A stretch of 64,000 nt of DNA from assembly GCF_014698935.1 (NCBI RefSeq), contig NZ_JACVMN010000001.1:930001-994000 (forward strand), written 5' to 3'. Under the pieces are notes generated by a model that worked only from the letters and a program-made list of their open reading frames with translations, had not been told where the DNA came from and ran no database searches. Positions 16,714 through 25,953 of this stretch are shown one piece after another. The position numbers and the translations under genes were made by a program. Every line of letters begins with the position of its first letter. Position 1 is the stretch's first letter. Origin of the DNA: Flagellimonas sp. S3867. Lineage in GTDB: Bacteria; Bacteroidota; Bacteroidia; Flavobacteriales; Flavobacteriaceae.

Positions 16714-17745
16714 ATGCATTCGATAAAACCATACCGCATTTCCTTTGCGCTAATTGCTTTAGCATTGTGCTTTGCATGGTTATTGAATATAAGCTCCGGT
16801 TCGGTAGCGATTCCGTTTGAGGCCATGCTCTCCGTGCTTACCGGGTCAACCGCTGAAGTTGATTCTTGGAATTACATTATCTGGAATTATCGTATTCCAA
16901 AGGCTTTTACAGCGGTTTTGGTCGGAGGTGGACTATCCATAAGCGGTCTGTTGATGCAAACCTTGTTTCGAAACCCTTTGGCCGGACCTTTTGTGTTGGG
17001 AATCAGTTCAGGTGCAAGTTTGGGAGCAGCTTTAGTGCTTATGAGCGCCTCATTTATTTCTGGAATTGCTTCGTTTACTTTTATAAATGATATTTCAATG
17101 GCCATTGCCGCCAGTTTAGGAAGTTTTTTGGTGTTATTGGTAGTCATGCTGGTCGCAAACCGGGTTAAAGATACCATGGCCTTGCTCATCATAGGTTTGA
17201 TGTTTGGCAGCATCACCGCAGCCCTAGTGAGTGTTTTGGCCTATTTTTCAAGTGCGGAGGATTTACAACGCTTTATTTTTTGGTCGTTTGGCAGTGTTGG
17301 CAATCTATCAAGTCAACAAGTAATGCTTTTATCGGGGGTTGTCTTTCTTGGATTATTGTTAAGTGTCCTGTCCATTAAAAAATTAAATGCCTTTTTGCTG
17401 GGTGAAAACTATGCACAAAGTTTGGGGGTGTCCTTAAAAAAATCAAGATTGATCATTATTATCGCCACAGGATTACTTGCGGGTGGAATTACAGCGTTTG
17501 CAGGCCCGATTGCTTTTATTGGATTGGCGGTTCCCCATCTTACCCGGCAGATTTTTGATACCATGGAACATCGAGTGCTTATTCCTGCGGTATTCCTTTA
17601 CGGTGCTATTTTGATGTTATTTTGTGATACCATTGCCCAATTGCCCAATTCAGCTAATGTGCTGCCGATAAATGCCATAACTTCATTGGTGGGAGCGCCT
17701 GTTGTCATTTGGTTGTTGGTGCGAAAACGTAAAATGCTGTTTTAA
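16714..17745 (+). CDS. btuC: FecCD/BtuC family ABC transporter permease
   Basis: 343 residues, about ten membrane helices, the usual BtuC length (330-345). Motifs include IPKAFTAVLVGGGLSISGL near 63-81, NPLAGPFVLGISSGASLGAA, and GPIAFIGLAVPHLTRQIF, the cytoplasmic loop that contacts the ATPase. It forms the transmembrane channel of a type II importer. The start codon follows the stop of the binding-protein gene directly, and its own stop overlaps the start of the ATPase by one base. Confidence 0.92.
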   Translation: MHSIKPYRISFALIALALCFAWLLNISSGSVAIPFEAMLSVLTGSTAEVDSWNYIIWNYRIPKAFTAVLVGGGLSISGLLMQTLFRNPLAGPFVLGISSGASLGAALVLMSASFISGIASFTFINDISMAIAASLGSFLVLLVVMLVANRVKDTMALLIIGLMFGSITAALVSVLAYFSSAEDLQRFIFWSFGSVGNLSSQQVMLLSGVVFLGLLLSVLSIKKLNAFLLGENYAQSLGVSLKKSRLIIIIATGLLAGGITAFAGPIAFIGLAVPHLTRQIFDTMEHRVLIPAVFLYGAILMLFCDTIAQLPNSANVLPINAITSLVGAPVVIWLLVRKRKMLF

Positions 17746-18524
17746 TGTCCGAACTTAAAAAACATAGCATCGAGGTCAAAAACCTAAGCATAGGTTATAA
17801 AAACAAAACTGTTGCGAATAACATCAGTTTCTCAATGGAACCTGGACAGCTATGTGCCATTGTTGGTGTAAATGGTGTCGGAAAATCCACCCTACTCCGT
17901 ACTCTTGGAAAACTACAACCCAAATTGTCAGGTGATATTGAGATAAACGGTAAAACCTTGGAGCGCCATTCCTCTTTTGAATTGGCCAAAACACTGAGTT
18001 TTGTACTGACGGAACAACCAGCTTCCAAAAACTTAACGGTGCAGGAGTTGATTGCTTTGGGCAGACAACCCTACACCAATTGGATCGGTACGTTGACCAT
18101 CGAAGATAAAAGACAAGTTGAGGAAAGTTTATCTTCTTTTTTGTTGAAAAAACTGAGGAACAACAAATGTCATGAGCTCAGCGATGGTCAACTGCAACGG
18201 GTTTTGATTGCTCGGGCCATGGCCCAGGACACACCCCTGATTCTTTTGGACGAACCTACGACCCATTTAGATCTCTATCACAAAGTCCAGATTTTGAAGT
18301 TGCTCCAACAACTGGCCCATACCAAACAAAAAACTATCATTTTTACCACACATGAGATTGATTTGGCCATTCAATTGTGTGATAAAATTTTGATTTTGGA
18401 CGGAAAAGTAAATCCAAGTGGAACACCTAGTGAATTGATTGAACAGAAGCACTTTGAACAATTGTTTCCTTCAGAAATGGTTCAGTTTGATGCCAAAACT
18501 GGTTCCTTTAAAGTAAACAAGTAA
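17745..18524 (+). CDS. btuD: ABC transporter ATP-binding protein (BtuD/FecE type)
   Basis: 259 residues. Walker A GVNGVGKST is at 41-49, the signature is the slightly unusual LSDGQLQR (normally LSGGQ), and Walker B is LILLDEPTTHLD. FTTHEIDLAIQLCDKILIL gives the switch His. It powers the BtuC-type permease encoded upstream (TAATG overlap). The stop is followed within ten bases by the palindromic repeat element. Confidence 0.92.
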   Translation: MSELKKHSIEVKNLSIGYKNKTVANNISFSMEPGQLCAIVGVNGVGKSTLLRTLGKLQPKLSGDIEINGKTLERHSSFELAKTLSFVLTEQPASKNLTVQELIALGRQPYTNWIGTLTIEDKRQVEESLSSFLLKKLRNNKCHELSDGQLQRVLIARAMAQDTPLILLDEPTTHLDLYHKVQILKLLQQLAHTKQKTIIFTTHEIDLAIQLCDKILILDGKVNPSGTPSELIEQKHFEQLFPSEMVQFDAKTGSFKVNK

Positions 18525-18528
18525 TTTG

Positions 18529-18599
18529 TTTTGTCATTCCCGCGAAGGCGGGAATCTCATGATTCTTTATGGATTCCGAATCAAGTTCGGAATGACAAA
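18529..18599. repeat. Palindromic dispersed repeat element (REP/MITE-like), 71 bp
   Basis: Outer inverted repeat TTTGTCATTCC / GGAATGACAAA encloses two hairpins: ATTCCCGC-gaag-GCGGGAAT (18536-18555) and ATTCCGAA-tcaag-TTCGGAAT (18573-18592). When read as protein it gives PRRRES...QVRND, the familiar spurious translation of dispersed intergenic repeats. It sits between btuD and rmuC and is expected to occur many times in the genome, which cannot be tested here. It may also work as a terminator or mRNA-end stabiliser for the btu operon. Confidence 0.8.
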
Positions 18600-18642
18600 T
18601 TATATAGAATAACCTTTATCTTTATCCGAAGATTGGAATTTT

Positions 18643-19986
18643 ATGAGCAGCGAACTTATTTATGTGCTTGTTGGAATAATTACTGTAGCCATTGGCCTGT
18701 TTTTAGGGATGTATATTCAAAAATTGAAGACAAAATCCAATGAAAGTGTTTGGCAAGAAAGAGAACAGCAACTAAACACTTCGGTCAAATCTCTTAATGA
18801 CAAACTGCTGTCCAACGATGAGGAAAAAAAACAATTGCAGGCGGAAAAAGAACAGCAAAGCAATCAACTAGTTCGCTATCAGGCCGATTTGGAAAACCTG
18901 CAACGCGTCAATACCGAACAAAAGGAAGAGGTAGAGAAGCTTCAGGAAAAATTCACAAAGGAATTTGAAAATCTGGCCAATAAAATCCTTGATGAGAAAA
19001 GCACCAAGTTTACGGAGCAGAATCAGAAGAACATCAAGCAAATTTTAACCCCGTTACAAGAAAAAATTCAACTGTTCGAGAAAAAAGTAGAGGCTACACA
19101 GAAGGAGAACATCAGCATCCATTCAGCATTAAAAGAGCAATTGCTCAATCTTCAAAATCAGAACCTAAAGATTACCCAAGAAGCCGAGAACCTGACCAAG
19201 GCATTGAAAGGGGACAGCAAAATGCAAGGAAATTGGGGCGAATTGGTCTTGGAACGCGTCTTAGAAAAGTCTGGATTGGAAAAAGACCGCGAATATAGCG
19301 TACAACAGAGTTTTACCTTAGAAGATGGGTCTCGTGTATTGCCCGATGTCATTATTCACCTTCCAGATGGCAAAAAAATGGTGGTGGATTCAAAAGTTTC
19401 TCTTACCGATTATGAACGCTATACCAATGCAGATGATGAGCTAAAGGAAAAGCATCTTAAAGATCATATCAATTCCCTTAAAAAACATGTGGAGCAGCTT
19501 TCCGCCAAAAAGTATGAGGACCTCTACGAAATGGAGAGTCCTGATTTCGTATTATTATTTGTTCCGATTGAACCCGCATTTGCCGTTGCTATAAATAATG
19601 ACAATTCGCTTTATAATAAAGCTTTTGAGCAGAACATTGTAATAGTTACCCCTTCTACCCTCTTGGCCACGCTTCGAACCATAGATACAATGTGGAGCAA
19701 TGAAAAACAGCAGAAAAATGCCATTGAAATAGCACGTCAAGCAGGAGCATTATATGATAAGTTTGAAGGATTTGTGACCGATTTGACCAAAGTGGGCAAG
19801 AGAATGGATGAAGCAAAAACCGAATACCGTGGTGCAATGAATAAATTGGTGGAAGGTCGTGGTAACATAGTTACCAGTATAGAAAAACTTAAGAAAATGG
19901 GGGCTAAAGCCAAAAAATCCATTCCAGAGTCAGTTTTGAAGAGAGCTCAAGAAGATGATTTTGAAGAACCTAAATTGGAACTCTAG
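18643..19986 (+). CDS. rmuC: DNA recombination protein RmuC homologue
   Basis: 447 residues. One N-terminal membrane helix (about 5-22), a long charged coiled coil (about 40-190, rich in Glu, Gln and Lys), then the RmuC domain with GNWGELVLERVLEKSGL, LPDGKKMVVDSKVSLTDYER and DFVLLFVPIEPAFAVA, which fits the PD-(D/E)xK nuclease fold. In E. coli RmuC limits inversion recombination at short inverted repeats. The gene ends next to a thioesterase gene that begins directly at the following base. Confidence 0.93.
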   Translation: MSSELIYVLVGIITVAIGLFLGMYIQKLKTKSNESVWQEREQQLNTSVKSLNDKLLSNDEEKKQLQAEKEQQSNQLVRYQADLENLQRVNTEQKEEVEKLQEKFTKEFENLANKILDEKSTKFTEQNQKNIKQILTPLQEKIQLFEKKVEATQKENISIHSALKEQLLNLQNQNLKITQEAENLTKALKGDSKMQGNWGELVLERVLEKSGLEKDREYSVQQSFTLEDGSRVLPDVIIHLPDGKKMVVDSKVSLTDYERYTNADDELKEKHLKDHINSLKKHVEQLSAKKYEDLYEMESPDFVLLFVPIEPAFAVAINNDNSLYNKAFEQNIVIVTPSTLLATLRTIDTMWSNEKQQKNAIEIARQAGALYDKFEGFVTDLTKVGKRMDEAKTEYRGAMNKLVEGRGNIVTSIEKLKKMGAKAKKSIPESVLKRAQEDDFEEPKLEL

Positions 19987-20532
19987 ATGAAAAAGTTCAA
20001 AACTGCCAAAGAATCTCGTGTTTCCATCACAGAACTTATGCTTCCCTCCCATTCTAATTTTGGAGGGAAGGTACATGGTGGACATATTTTGAGCTTGATG
20101 GATCAGATTGCTTTTGCCTGTGCTTCCAAACACTCGCAGGCGTATTGCGTCACGGCTTCTGTAAATCGAGTCGATTTTTTAAACCCCATTGAAGTTGGGG
20201 AATTGGTCACCTTGAAAGCATCCATCAATTATACGGGGCGGACTTCCATGGTTGTTGGGGTACGTGTTGAATCTCAAAATATTACTTCTGGGCAAAAAAA
20301 ACACTGTAATTCCTCTTACTTCACCATGGTCGCTAAAGGTGAAAATGGGAAGAACCTTCCCGTACCTGGTCTGATCTTAACAGACAAGCAAGGAGTTAGA
20401 CGTTTTGCCCGAAGTGTGGAGCGTAAAGCTTCAGCAAGTTCTAGGGATACCAAATTTGAATCAGCAAAATTCAATGTAACCGACTATTTGGAAGTTATTG
20501 AAAATGAGAATGCAAAGCTGGATTTGAACTAG
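19987..20532 (+). CDS. Acyl-CoA thioesterase (hotdog fold, YciA/BACH type)
   Basis: 181 residues. The hotdog core reads SNFGGKVHGGHILSLMDQIA (positions 22-41, with the Asp of the active-site helix), then VTASVNRVDFLNPIEVGELV and INYTGRTSMVVGVRVES. It hydrolyses acyl-CoA to free acid and CoA in the cytosol. The C-terminal 50 residues are an extension with low complexity. The gene starts at the base after the rmuC stop, so the two share a transcript, and it overlaps the end of the convergent M48 gene by four bases. Confidence 0.9.
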   Translation: MKKFKTAKESRVSITELMLPSHSNFGGKVHGGHILSLMDQIAFACASKHSQAYCVTASVNRVDFLNPIEVGELVTLKASINYTGRTSMVVGVRVESQNITSGQKKHCNSSYFTMVAKGENGKNLPVPGLILTDKQGVRRFARSVERKASASSRDTKFESAKFNVTDYLEVIENENAKLDLN

Positions 20533-21833
20533 CTTCTATCTTTTAAATAAAATTCAGCTATTTTTTTGATTTCACCAACCCGTAGATTCCACATTAAATT
20601 GATGAATTGCTGATAGCTTTCTGACTGATTTTCTGGGTCCACTCTATCTAAATACTTATTGGCCATATAGGCTTTACGAGCTCTATATATTTCATCAAAA
20701 GCTTTTCCAAGCCAATATTTATGGTATTCTACCATATAATTTTGTTGAATTCGATACAGACACAGATAAATACTAAATCCATATTTCTTAAGATAGAATA
20801 GGTTAGGCACCTGCTCTGTTTTGGCCGTTGCCCTCAATGTATCATAATCATTATTTCTTGCAATATTCAAGGTATCTCTGCTATGGTTTTTCAATTCCAC
20901 ATAATCTTTTTTCAATTTTTCAATTCGCTGGACAATTTCTGGATGTGAGCTTATGGAATCGCGGGAAATCTTTTCTTCAAAAACATAATCGTATTTTGAA
21001 AAATCTTCTTGTTGCAACCATTTCTCATCGAAAGGTTGGTCGGGAATGTCAAATAGTTCTTTGTAAATACCTATGTCCAGATTTGCAGGCTTAATAGTGT
21101 CATACACCAAGGAAAGGTCCAGGGCCTTCAACAATTCCGTTGCATTATATTTGGTATTTCTCAATAACAAAAAACCTACCGAATCAGCTTCATACTCATG
21201 CTTTTTGTTTTTCTTACTGTTATTGAAAAGTTTCTCTTTTAGAACCGAAAATGCAGTTTTCTGTTGATTGAATTTTTGTCTCTTTAGGTTTCTATTCTCC
21301 CTTTTGGATTCTTTAGAGTGTTTTTCAATTGCGAGCTCAACAATTTTGTTTTCCGAATGATTCAAAAGTTTATGGGCCATTTCATGGCAGAGTATCGCGG
21401 CCAATTGATCTTCATTCTCCAAATAGTTTATGGTCCCCATATTCACCACCATAGTTCCATTGACAAAACAATAAGCATTTAACGAAATGTTCCTTGATAC
21501 CAATATCTGAAAATCTTGCGGCACAACAGTATTTTTTTGGTAAATCTCCGTATAGATTTCATTGATTTTTTTGTTGAACGGGGTGTTGTACACGTATTCC
21601 CCTCTATCTATACTTTTAGAAAAAAATGTTTTGAAGTCTTCAAGATTTTTTTCCAGTTCATTGTTAACACTAAACGAGTACTTTCCATTGAACTTATTGC
21701 CAAACGTTTTCAACTTGGCAAGAAACAACTCCTTGTTTTCAGTTCGATGACTTTGATCCAAGGTGTCAAGAGGGACATAATCTTGCGAAAACGAACTTGA
21801 AAAAACAAAGCAGAAAATAACTAGAAATTTCAT
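20529..21833 (-). CDS. M48 family metallopeptidase, secreted
   Basis: 434 residues with the signal peptide MKFLVIFCFVFSSSFSQ. The zinc motif HEMAH is at 150-154, and the HEYEADSVGFLLL segment further on gives the Glu ligand (ExxxD of M48). Unlike HtpX it lacks membrane helices and resembles the periplasmic BepA/LoiP type, with a long C-terminal helical region rather than clear TPRs. It lies 2 bases after the stop of the large secreted protein gene upstream, so they are co-transcribed and may act together in the envelope. Confidence 0.87.
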   Translation of the reverse strand: MKFLVIFCFVFSSSFSQDYVPLDTLDQSHRTENKELFLAKLKTFGNKFNGKYSFSVNNELEKNLEDFKTFFSKSIDRGEYVYNTPFNKKINEIYTEIYQKNTVVPQDFQILVSRNISLNAYCFVNGTMVVNMGTINYLENEDQLAAILCHEMAHKLLNHSENKIVELAIEKHSKESKRENRNLKRQKFNQQKTAFSVLKEKLFNNSKKNKKHEYEADSVGFLLLRNTKYNATELLKALDLSLVYDTIKPANLDIGIYKELFDIPDQPFDEKWLQQEDFSKYDYVFEEKISRDSISSHPEIVQRIEKLKKDYVELKNHSRDTLNIARNNDYDTLRATAKTEQVPNLFYLKKYGFSIYLCLYRIQQNYMVEYHKYWLGKAFDEIYRARKAYMANKYLDRVDPENQSESYQQFINLMWNLRVGEIKKIAEFYLKDRS

Positions 21834-21835
21834 TT

Positions 21836-23401
21836 TCAGTAATTCAATCTTTCCAATCTAACTGCATTATAATCTTCCTTCTTATTGTACTCATGCAACA
21901 TAATGTACCCCCTCTTAGCAATTGCAGGTGAAATAAAGAATTCATCGGACTTTGATGCTATTTTCAGTTCTTCCATGTTAAATTCTCCATTTATGATGGT
22001 GCATACCCCAAGGATTTTATACTTCTGTTTTTCTTCATCACCCTGCCTTTTATCAGTATAAAAGAAGGCAACATCATTATTTTCATTACTTAATCGTTGC
22101 CAAAACAAAAAATCGGTATAACTGTATTTCGATTTATCCTTTTCAATACGATCAATGCTTTCCAGTTTAAAATCCGGGGTTGTCCTGATTAAAAAGAAGT
22201 CCTTATTCTTGTTGACATTATAACCCCACAACACATTGTATGAGCTCTTATATTCTTCAGTAAGGATATAAACGGATCCATCTTGATTGACGAAAGATGC
22301 AATTGGATTCAATTTATAATTACCGCCTATCATACCATATTTGTTCAAACGGTCTATTTTATCCATCATGCTTTCAAACAATATATCGTCCCACATAATG
22401 GTATGGTCTTTTAACCCAATTTTGGTACGTCTAAAACCAATCTGGGACCCAGTTCTATCATTTAAAGCCCGAACGTCTATTAAATAGTCCTCGGTTTCTG
22501 TTCGTGTCAGTACACGATCGGTCCTGGTGTATTTTCCTGAAATATCCTCGTTCAACACTTCCTCACCAGTTTCTAGATTAAATCCGATTATTTTGTACCA
22601 ATGCTTTGTATTTTGCACATTCGCTGATGAGGCTAAATATTTTGGCGATGCGTAATTTTTATCAAATTGGGAAACTATAGCATAGACATTTTTACTTTTG
22701 TTCAAGTCTTTCCAGAATAGATCAACGTTGGCAAACCCTTGTTGGGAACCTTCGGCATCTATTACCTTTTCCCATTTCAGCTCCTTGTTTTCATCAAATG
22801 ATTTAATGGTAACGTCATCATAGAATTTTTTTTGGCGTTTCCTATCCAAAATCAATGAGTAATCATTTCGCGCCTTATAAACATCACTATCGTATATATA
22901 ACCCTTCTCCTTAAACTTCTTTTTGTCGTCCTTTCTTTTTTCTTTGAACGTTTGATGGGTCTTACAGTCCTCAAAAATTCCATTTTCCTTATAGCACTGG
23001 AATTTATAAGGTTGAGTTCGTTTCAATTTAAAGTCGGCTTCGAGCATATCTGAATACATATATGATCTGGAATAATACACATAGGCATAGGGCAAAAAAA
23101 TGATTTGTCCATCTAGGTTCATGTAGGTCGCAAAGGAATGTATCTTACTTGGGGCTGAAAATTCAATATTGGAAACTTTGTTCAGGTTCCTATCCAATAA
23201 AACTGCTTCAAAAGCTTTGTTATCCTCATCAATATCGTCTTTGGAGTAGATGGAAACATATCCAAACACATCTTTTTCCTCATCAAGAATTACGTCAAAG
23301 CCTACATATTTACCTACCGATAGGGCAATTAAATCCTGGGTTTGAGAATAACAATTACAAAATAAAAACAATAGTAAAAATAGATTGAAGAGCGTTTTCA
23401 T
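21836..23401 (-). CDS. Large secreted protein of unknown function
   Basis: 521 residues. The N-terminus MKTLFNLFLLLFLFCNCYSQ is a signal peptide; the sequence after it reads as repeated beta strands separated by charged loops (for example FKLKRTQPYKFQCYKENGIF, VYAIVSQFDKNYASPKYLA, SVYILTEEYKSSYNVLWGY), as in a beta-propeller-like fold. I recognise no family or catalytic motif. Similar proteins in Flavobacteriia are annotated only as hypothetical. It is the first gene of a two-gene operon with the M48 peptidase. Confidence 0.7.
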   Translation of the reverse strand: MKTLFNLFLLLFLFCNCYSQTQDLIALSVGKYVGFDVILDEEKDVFGYVSIYSKDDIDEDNKAFEAVLLDRNLNKVSNIEFSAPSKIHSFATYMNLDGQIIFLPYAYVYYSRSYMYSDMLEADFKLKRTQPYKFQCYKENGIFEDCKTHQTFKEKRKDDKKKFKEKGYIYDSDVYKARNDYSLILDRKRQKKFYDDVTIKSFDENKELKWEKVIDAEGSQQGFANVDLFWKDLNKSKNVYAIVSQFDKNYASPKYLASSANVQNTKHWYKIIGFNLETGEEVLNEDISGKYTRTDRVLTRTETEDYLIDVRALNDRTGSQIGFRRTKIGLKDHTIMWDDILFESMMDKIDRLNKYGMIGGNYKLNPIASFVNQDGSVYILTEEYKSSYNVLWGYNVNKNKDFFLIRTTPDFKLESIDRIEKDKSKYSYTDFLFWQRLSNENNDVAFFYTDKRQGDEEKQKYKILGVCTIINGEFNMEELKIASKSDEFFISPAIAKRGYIMLHEYNKKEDYNAVRLERLNY

Positions 23402-23498
23402 TCAGGGTTGATTGGTTGTATTTTTAATTAAAATCAATGAATATTATAACGATTGTTGATGTTAAATATTTTTCAAAGTTGGGCCTGATCTAAATTAC

Positions 23499-24206
23499 TC
23501 ACTTTGCTGCTGCAGCTTCATCCATAAACCAAACCAAATTCCCAGAATTGGGGTTCACCAAAGATGCAGGATATGCCATAAAACCTTCAGTTTTTTCTAC
23601 AATGGACTTTACTTTTTCTGCTTTGCTTGCTCCTGTAACCAAAAAAGCTACTTCTTTGGCCCTATTGATGACCTTTCCATTTATGGAAACTCTTTTTTGA
23701 CCCGAATCTGGATGGGTTGCAACCACACAATGGTCCATGGCATCCCAAAGAGCAATCTCATGTGGAAATATGGATGCAGTGTGTCCATCATCACCCATGC
23801 CCAAAATAACCAAATCGAATTGAGGAGTACCTTCCACCCTGTCCAAATTGATTTCTAACAAATTAGCATATCGCATGGCTTCTCTATCAGGTTCAGCTTC
23901 GCCCAAAACCCGGTGGATATTCTTCTTGGGAACTGTAATTTTTGAGAATAGATGCTCCATGGTCATTTTGTAATTGCTTTGATCATCGGTAGGTGGCACG
24001 CATCGTTCATCTCCCCAATAAAAGTGGATATTGTTCCACTCAATTTTATCACTATAATCAGAAGCCAGCACATCAAAAACAATTTTGGGTGTGCTCCCTC
24101 CAGAAAGCGCAACATGAAATTCGGGTTTACCTTTAACCGAATTAGCAAAATAGGCTGAGAATTGCTCAGCAACTTTCTTCTTATCCTTATATATTTTCAA
24201 TTCCAT
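23499..24206 (-). CDS. pgl: 6-phosphogluconolactonase
   Basis: 235 residues, the DevB/SOL type. Characteristic segments are HVALSGGSTPKIVFDVLAS, IHFYWGDERCVPPTDDQSNY and the active-site region LVILGMGDDGHTASIFP. It hydrolyses 6-phosphogluconolactone to 6-phosphogluconate, the second step of the oxidative pentose phosphate pathway. It starts 30 bases after zwf on the same strand, so the two are co-transcribed, and the enzyme that follows in the pathway, gnd, is encoded divergently next to them. Confidence 0.95.
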   Translation of the reverse strand: MELKIYKDKKKVAEQFSAYFANSVKGKPEFHVALSGGSTPKIVFDVLASDYSDKIEWNNIHFYWGDERCVPPTDDQSNYKMTMEHLFSKITVPKKNIHRVLGEAEPDREAMRYANLLEINLDRVEGTPQFDLVILGMGDDGHTASIFPHEIALWDAMDHCVVATHPDSGQKRVSINGKVINRAKEVAFLVTGASKAEKVKSIVEKTEGFMAYPASLVNPNSGNLVWFMDEAAAAK

Positions 24207-24236
24207 ATTCTTAAATCTTTAATAGATATTGGACAT

Positions 24237-25769
24237 CTAACAAATAACACAGTACCCGGGATCATCTGCCAAATTTTCGCCTGGATTTCGCCAATATCCC
24301 AAATCATCCATAAGATCATCTGAGTTTTCCGGACCCCAAACTCCAGCCGCATAGCCATACATGCGAATATCCTTTCCATTTTTCCAATAATCCAAAATTG
24401 GATCTACAAACTCCCATGCCGCCTCGACCTCATCAGCTCTTGCATATAAAGTTGCGTCGCCCTGCATGGCATCCAATAAAAGTCTTTCATAAGCTTCCAT
24501 CACGTAGGTTTGCGCCAAACTAGAGTAGTAAAAGTCCAAATTAGCACGCTCAACTTTAAAGCCTTGCCCTGGTACTTTTACACCAAACTTAACGAGTACT
24601 CCTTCATCGGGTTGTATTCGAATAATCAACTTATTGTCCTTGCTATTCACACCTGAATCCTTAAAAATCTGATGGTGCGGAGTTTTAAAATGGATAATCA
24701 CTTCGGTGACCTTGGTTGGCATACGCTTGGCGGTTCGTACATAAAATGGAACCCCATGCCAACGCCAATTGTCAACGAAAAACTTGACGGCCGCATAAGT
24801 CTCCGTGGTCGAATTAGAATCAACACCATCTTCTTCGCGATACCCTTTTACTTTTTCGCCATTGATTTCGGAGGCTACATATTGAGCACGAATGGTGTTA
24901 TCAAAAAGCGTTTTATCATCGCGCATAATGCGCAAAGATTTCAATGCCTTCACCTTTTCATTCCGAATCTCCTCCGGTTGGTCTCCAATAGGTGGTTCCA
25001 TAACCACCAAGGAAACTATCTGCATCAAATGATTCTGAAACATATCACGTAATGCTCCTGATTTATCGTAGTATCCCCCTCTTTTTTCCACACCGACACT
25101 CTCCGCGTTGGTGATTTCAACATGATGGATATAATTACGGTTCCAAAGCGGTTCAAAAATACTATTGGAAAAACGGGTCACCAACAGATTTTGTACTGTT
25201 TCCTTGCCTAAATAATGATCAATTCGATATATCTGTGGTTCTTGAAAATACTGTTGAAGTCCCTTATTCAAATCCTTTGCGCTATCCAAACTATAACCAA
25301 AAGGCTTTTCCACAATCAACCTTTTCCATCCCTTTTCTTGACTGTTCAACCCAACGTCGGCCAAGTTTTTGGCAATGGGCTCGTACAAACTGGGTGGGGT
25401 AGAAAAATAGAACATATAATTGTTCTCGGTACCATTTTGGGCATTCAAATCTTCAATACGCTGTGCCAAACCAGAATATTCTGCTGTATAGTCGCTTCCT
25501 AAATCCTCGTAAAAAATCCTATCCGTAAAACCTTTTATGTAATTCTCCTTTAAATCTTCGAGTTTGGTTTTCAAATAAGGACTTTTGTTCACTACTTTAT
25601 CCCGAAATTCGGCATCGGTCATATCGCTTCGGCTGGCTCCCAAAACCACGAAATTATCTGGTAATTGTCTTGCGACATACAGGTTAAACAATGCTGGAAC
25701 AAGTTTACGGGCGGTTAAATCTCCAGAAGCTCCAAAAATTATGAGCATTTGGTTGTCGGTCTTTTTCAT
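24237..25769 (-). CDS. zwf: Glucose-6-phosphate 1-dehydrogenase
   Basis: 510 residues. The dinucleotide-binding loop GASGDLTARK lies at 13-22, the substrate signature RIDHYLGKE at 182-190 with catalytic His185 close by, and EKPFGYSLDSAKDLN precedes it. It oxidises glucose 6-phosphate to the lactone and yields NADPH. It heads the zwf-pgl transcript; a well-formed Bacteroidota promoter is found at 25803-25834. Confidence 0.97.
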   Translation of the reverse strand: MKKTDNQMLIIFGASGDLTARKLVPALFNLYVARQLPDNFVVLGASRSDMTDAEFRDKVVNKSPYLKTKLEDLKENYIKGFTDRIFYEDLGSDYTAEYSGLAQRIEDLNAQNGTENNYMFYFSTPPSLYEPIAKNLADVGLNSQEKGWKRLIVEKPFGYSLDSAKDLNKGLQQYFQEPQIYRIDHYLGKETVQNLLVTRFSNSIFEPLWNRNYIHHVEITNAESVGVEKRGGYYDKSGALRDMFQNHLMQIVSLVVMEPPIGDQPEEIRNEKVKALKSLRIMRDDKTLFDNTIRAQYVASEINGEKVKGYREEDGVDSNSTTETYAAVKFFVDNWRWHGVPFYVRTAKRMPTKVTEVIIHFKTPHHQIFKDSGVNSKDNKLIIRIQPDEGVLVKFGVKVPGQGFKVERANLDFYYSSLAQTYVMEAYERLLLDAMQGDATLYARADEVEAAWEFVDPILDYWKNGKDIRMYGYAAGVWGPENSDDLMDDLGYWRNPGENLADDPGYCVIC

Positions 25770-25802
25770 AAAGTACTATACTAGTTGGTTTGGATATCTC
25801 AA

Positions 25803-25834
25803 AAAAAGTAGGGCTTAGTTATGTTTTTGCCAAA
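25803..25834 (-). promoter_or_regulatory. Predicted zwf-pgl promoter
   Basis: On the minus strand TTTG (plus 25831-25834), a 20-base spacer and TACTTTTT (plus 25803-25810) fit the Bacteroidota pattern TTTG-N19/20-TAnnTTTG with the final base different. It lies 33 bases before the zwf start. Confidence 0.5.
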
Positions 25835-25858
25835 AAGCTTTTGAGACCACCTTTAATT

Positions 25859-25889
25859 TTTGAGCATAACGAATATAACGCTATTTTAG
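25859..25889 (+). promoter_or_regulatory. Predicted gnd promoter
   Basis: TTTG (25859-25862), a 19-base spacer and TATTTTAG (25882-25889) match TTTG-N19-TAnnTTTG with one mismatch in the -7 box. The leader would be about 60 bases. The -33 elements of this and the divergent zwf promoter are only 24 bases apart, so one regulator could act on both. Confidence 0.5.
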
Positions 25890-25953
25890 GTTCGGAATTC
25901 AACAATTGGCTTACTTAAAGTTGTCTTGATTCAAGGCATTAAAAATAAAGAAT

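Noticed and set aside
18531..18743. 70-codon frame starting MSFPRRRESHD
   Set aside because: It is the translation of the palindromic repeat element and continues into the rmuC gene in another frame; PRRRES-type peptides are a known annotation artefact.
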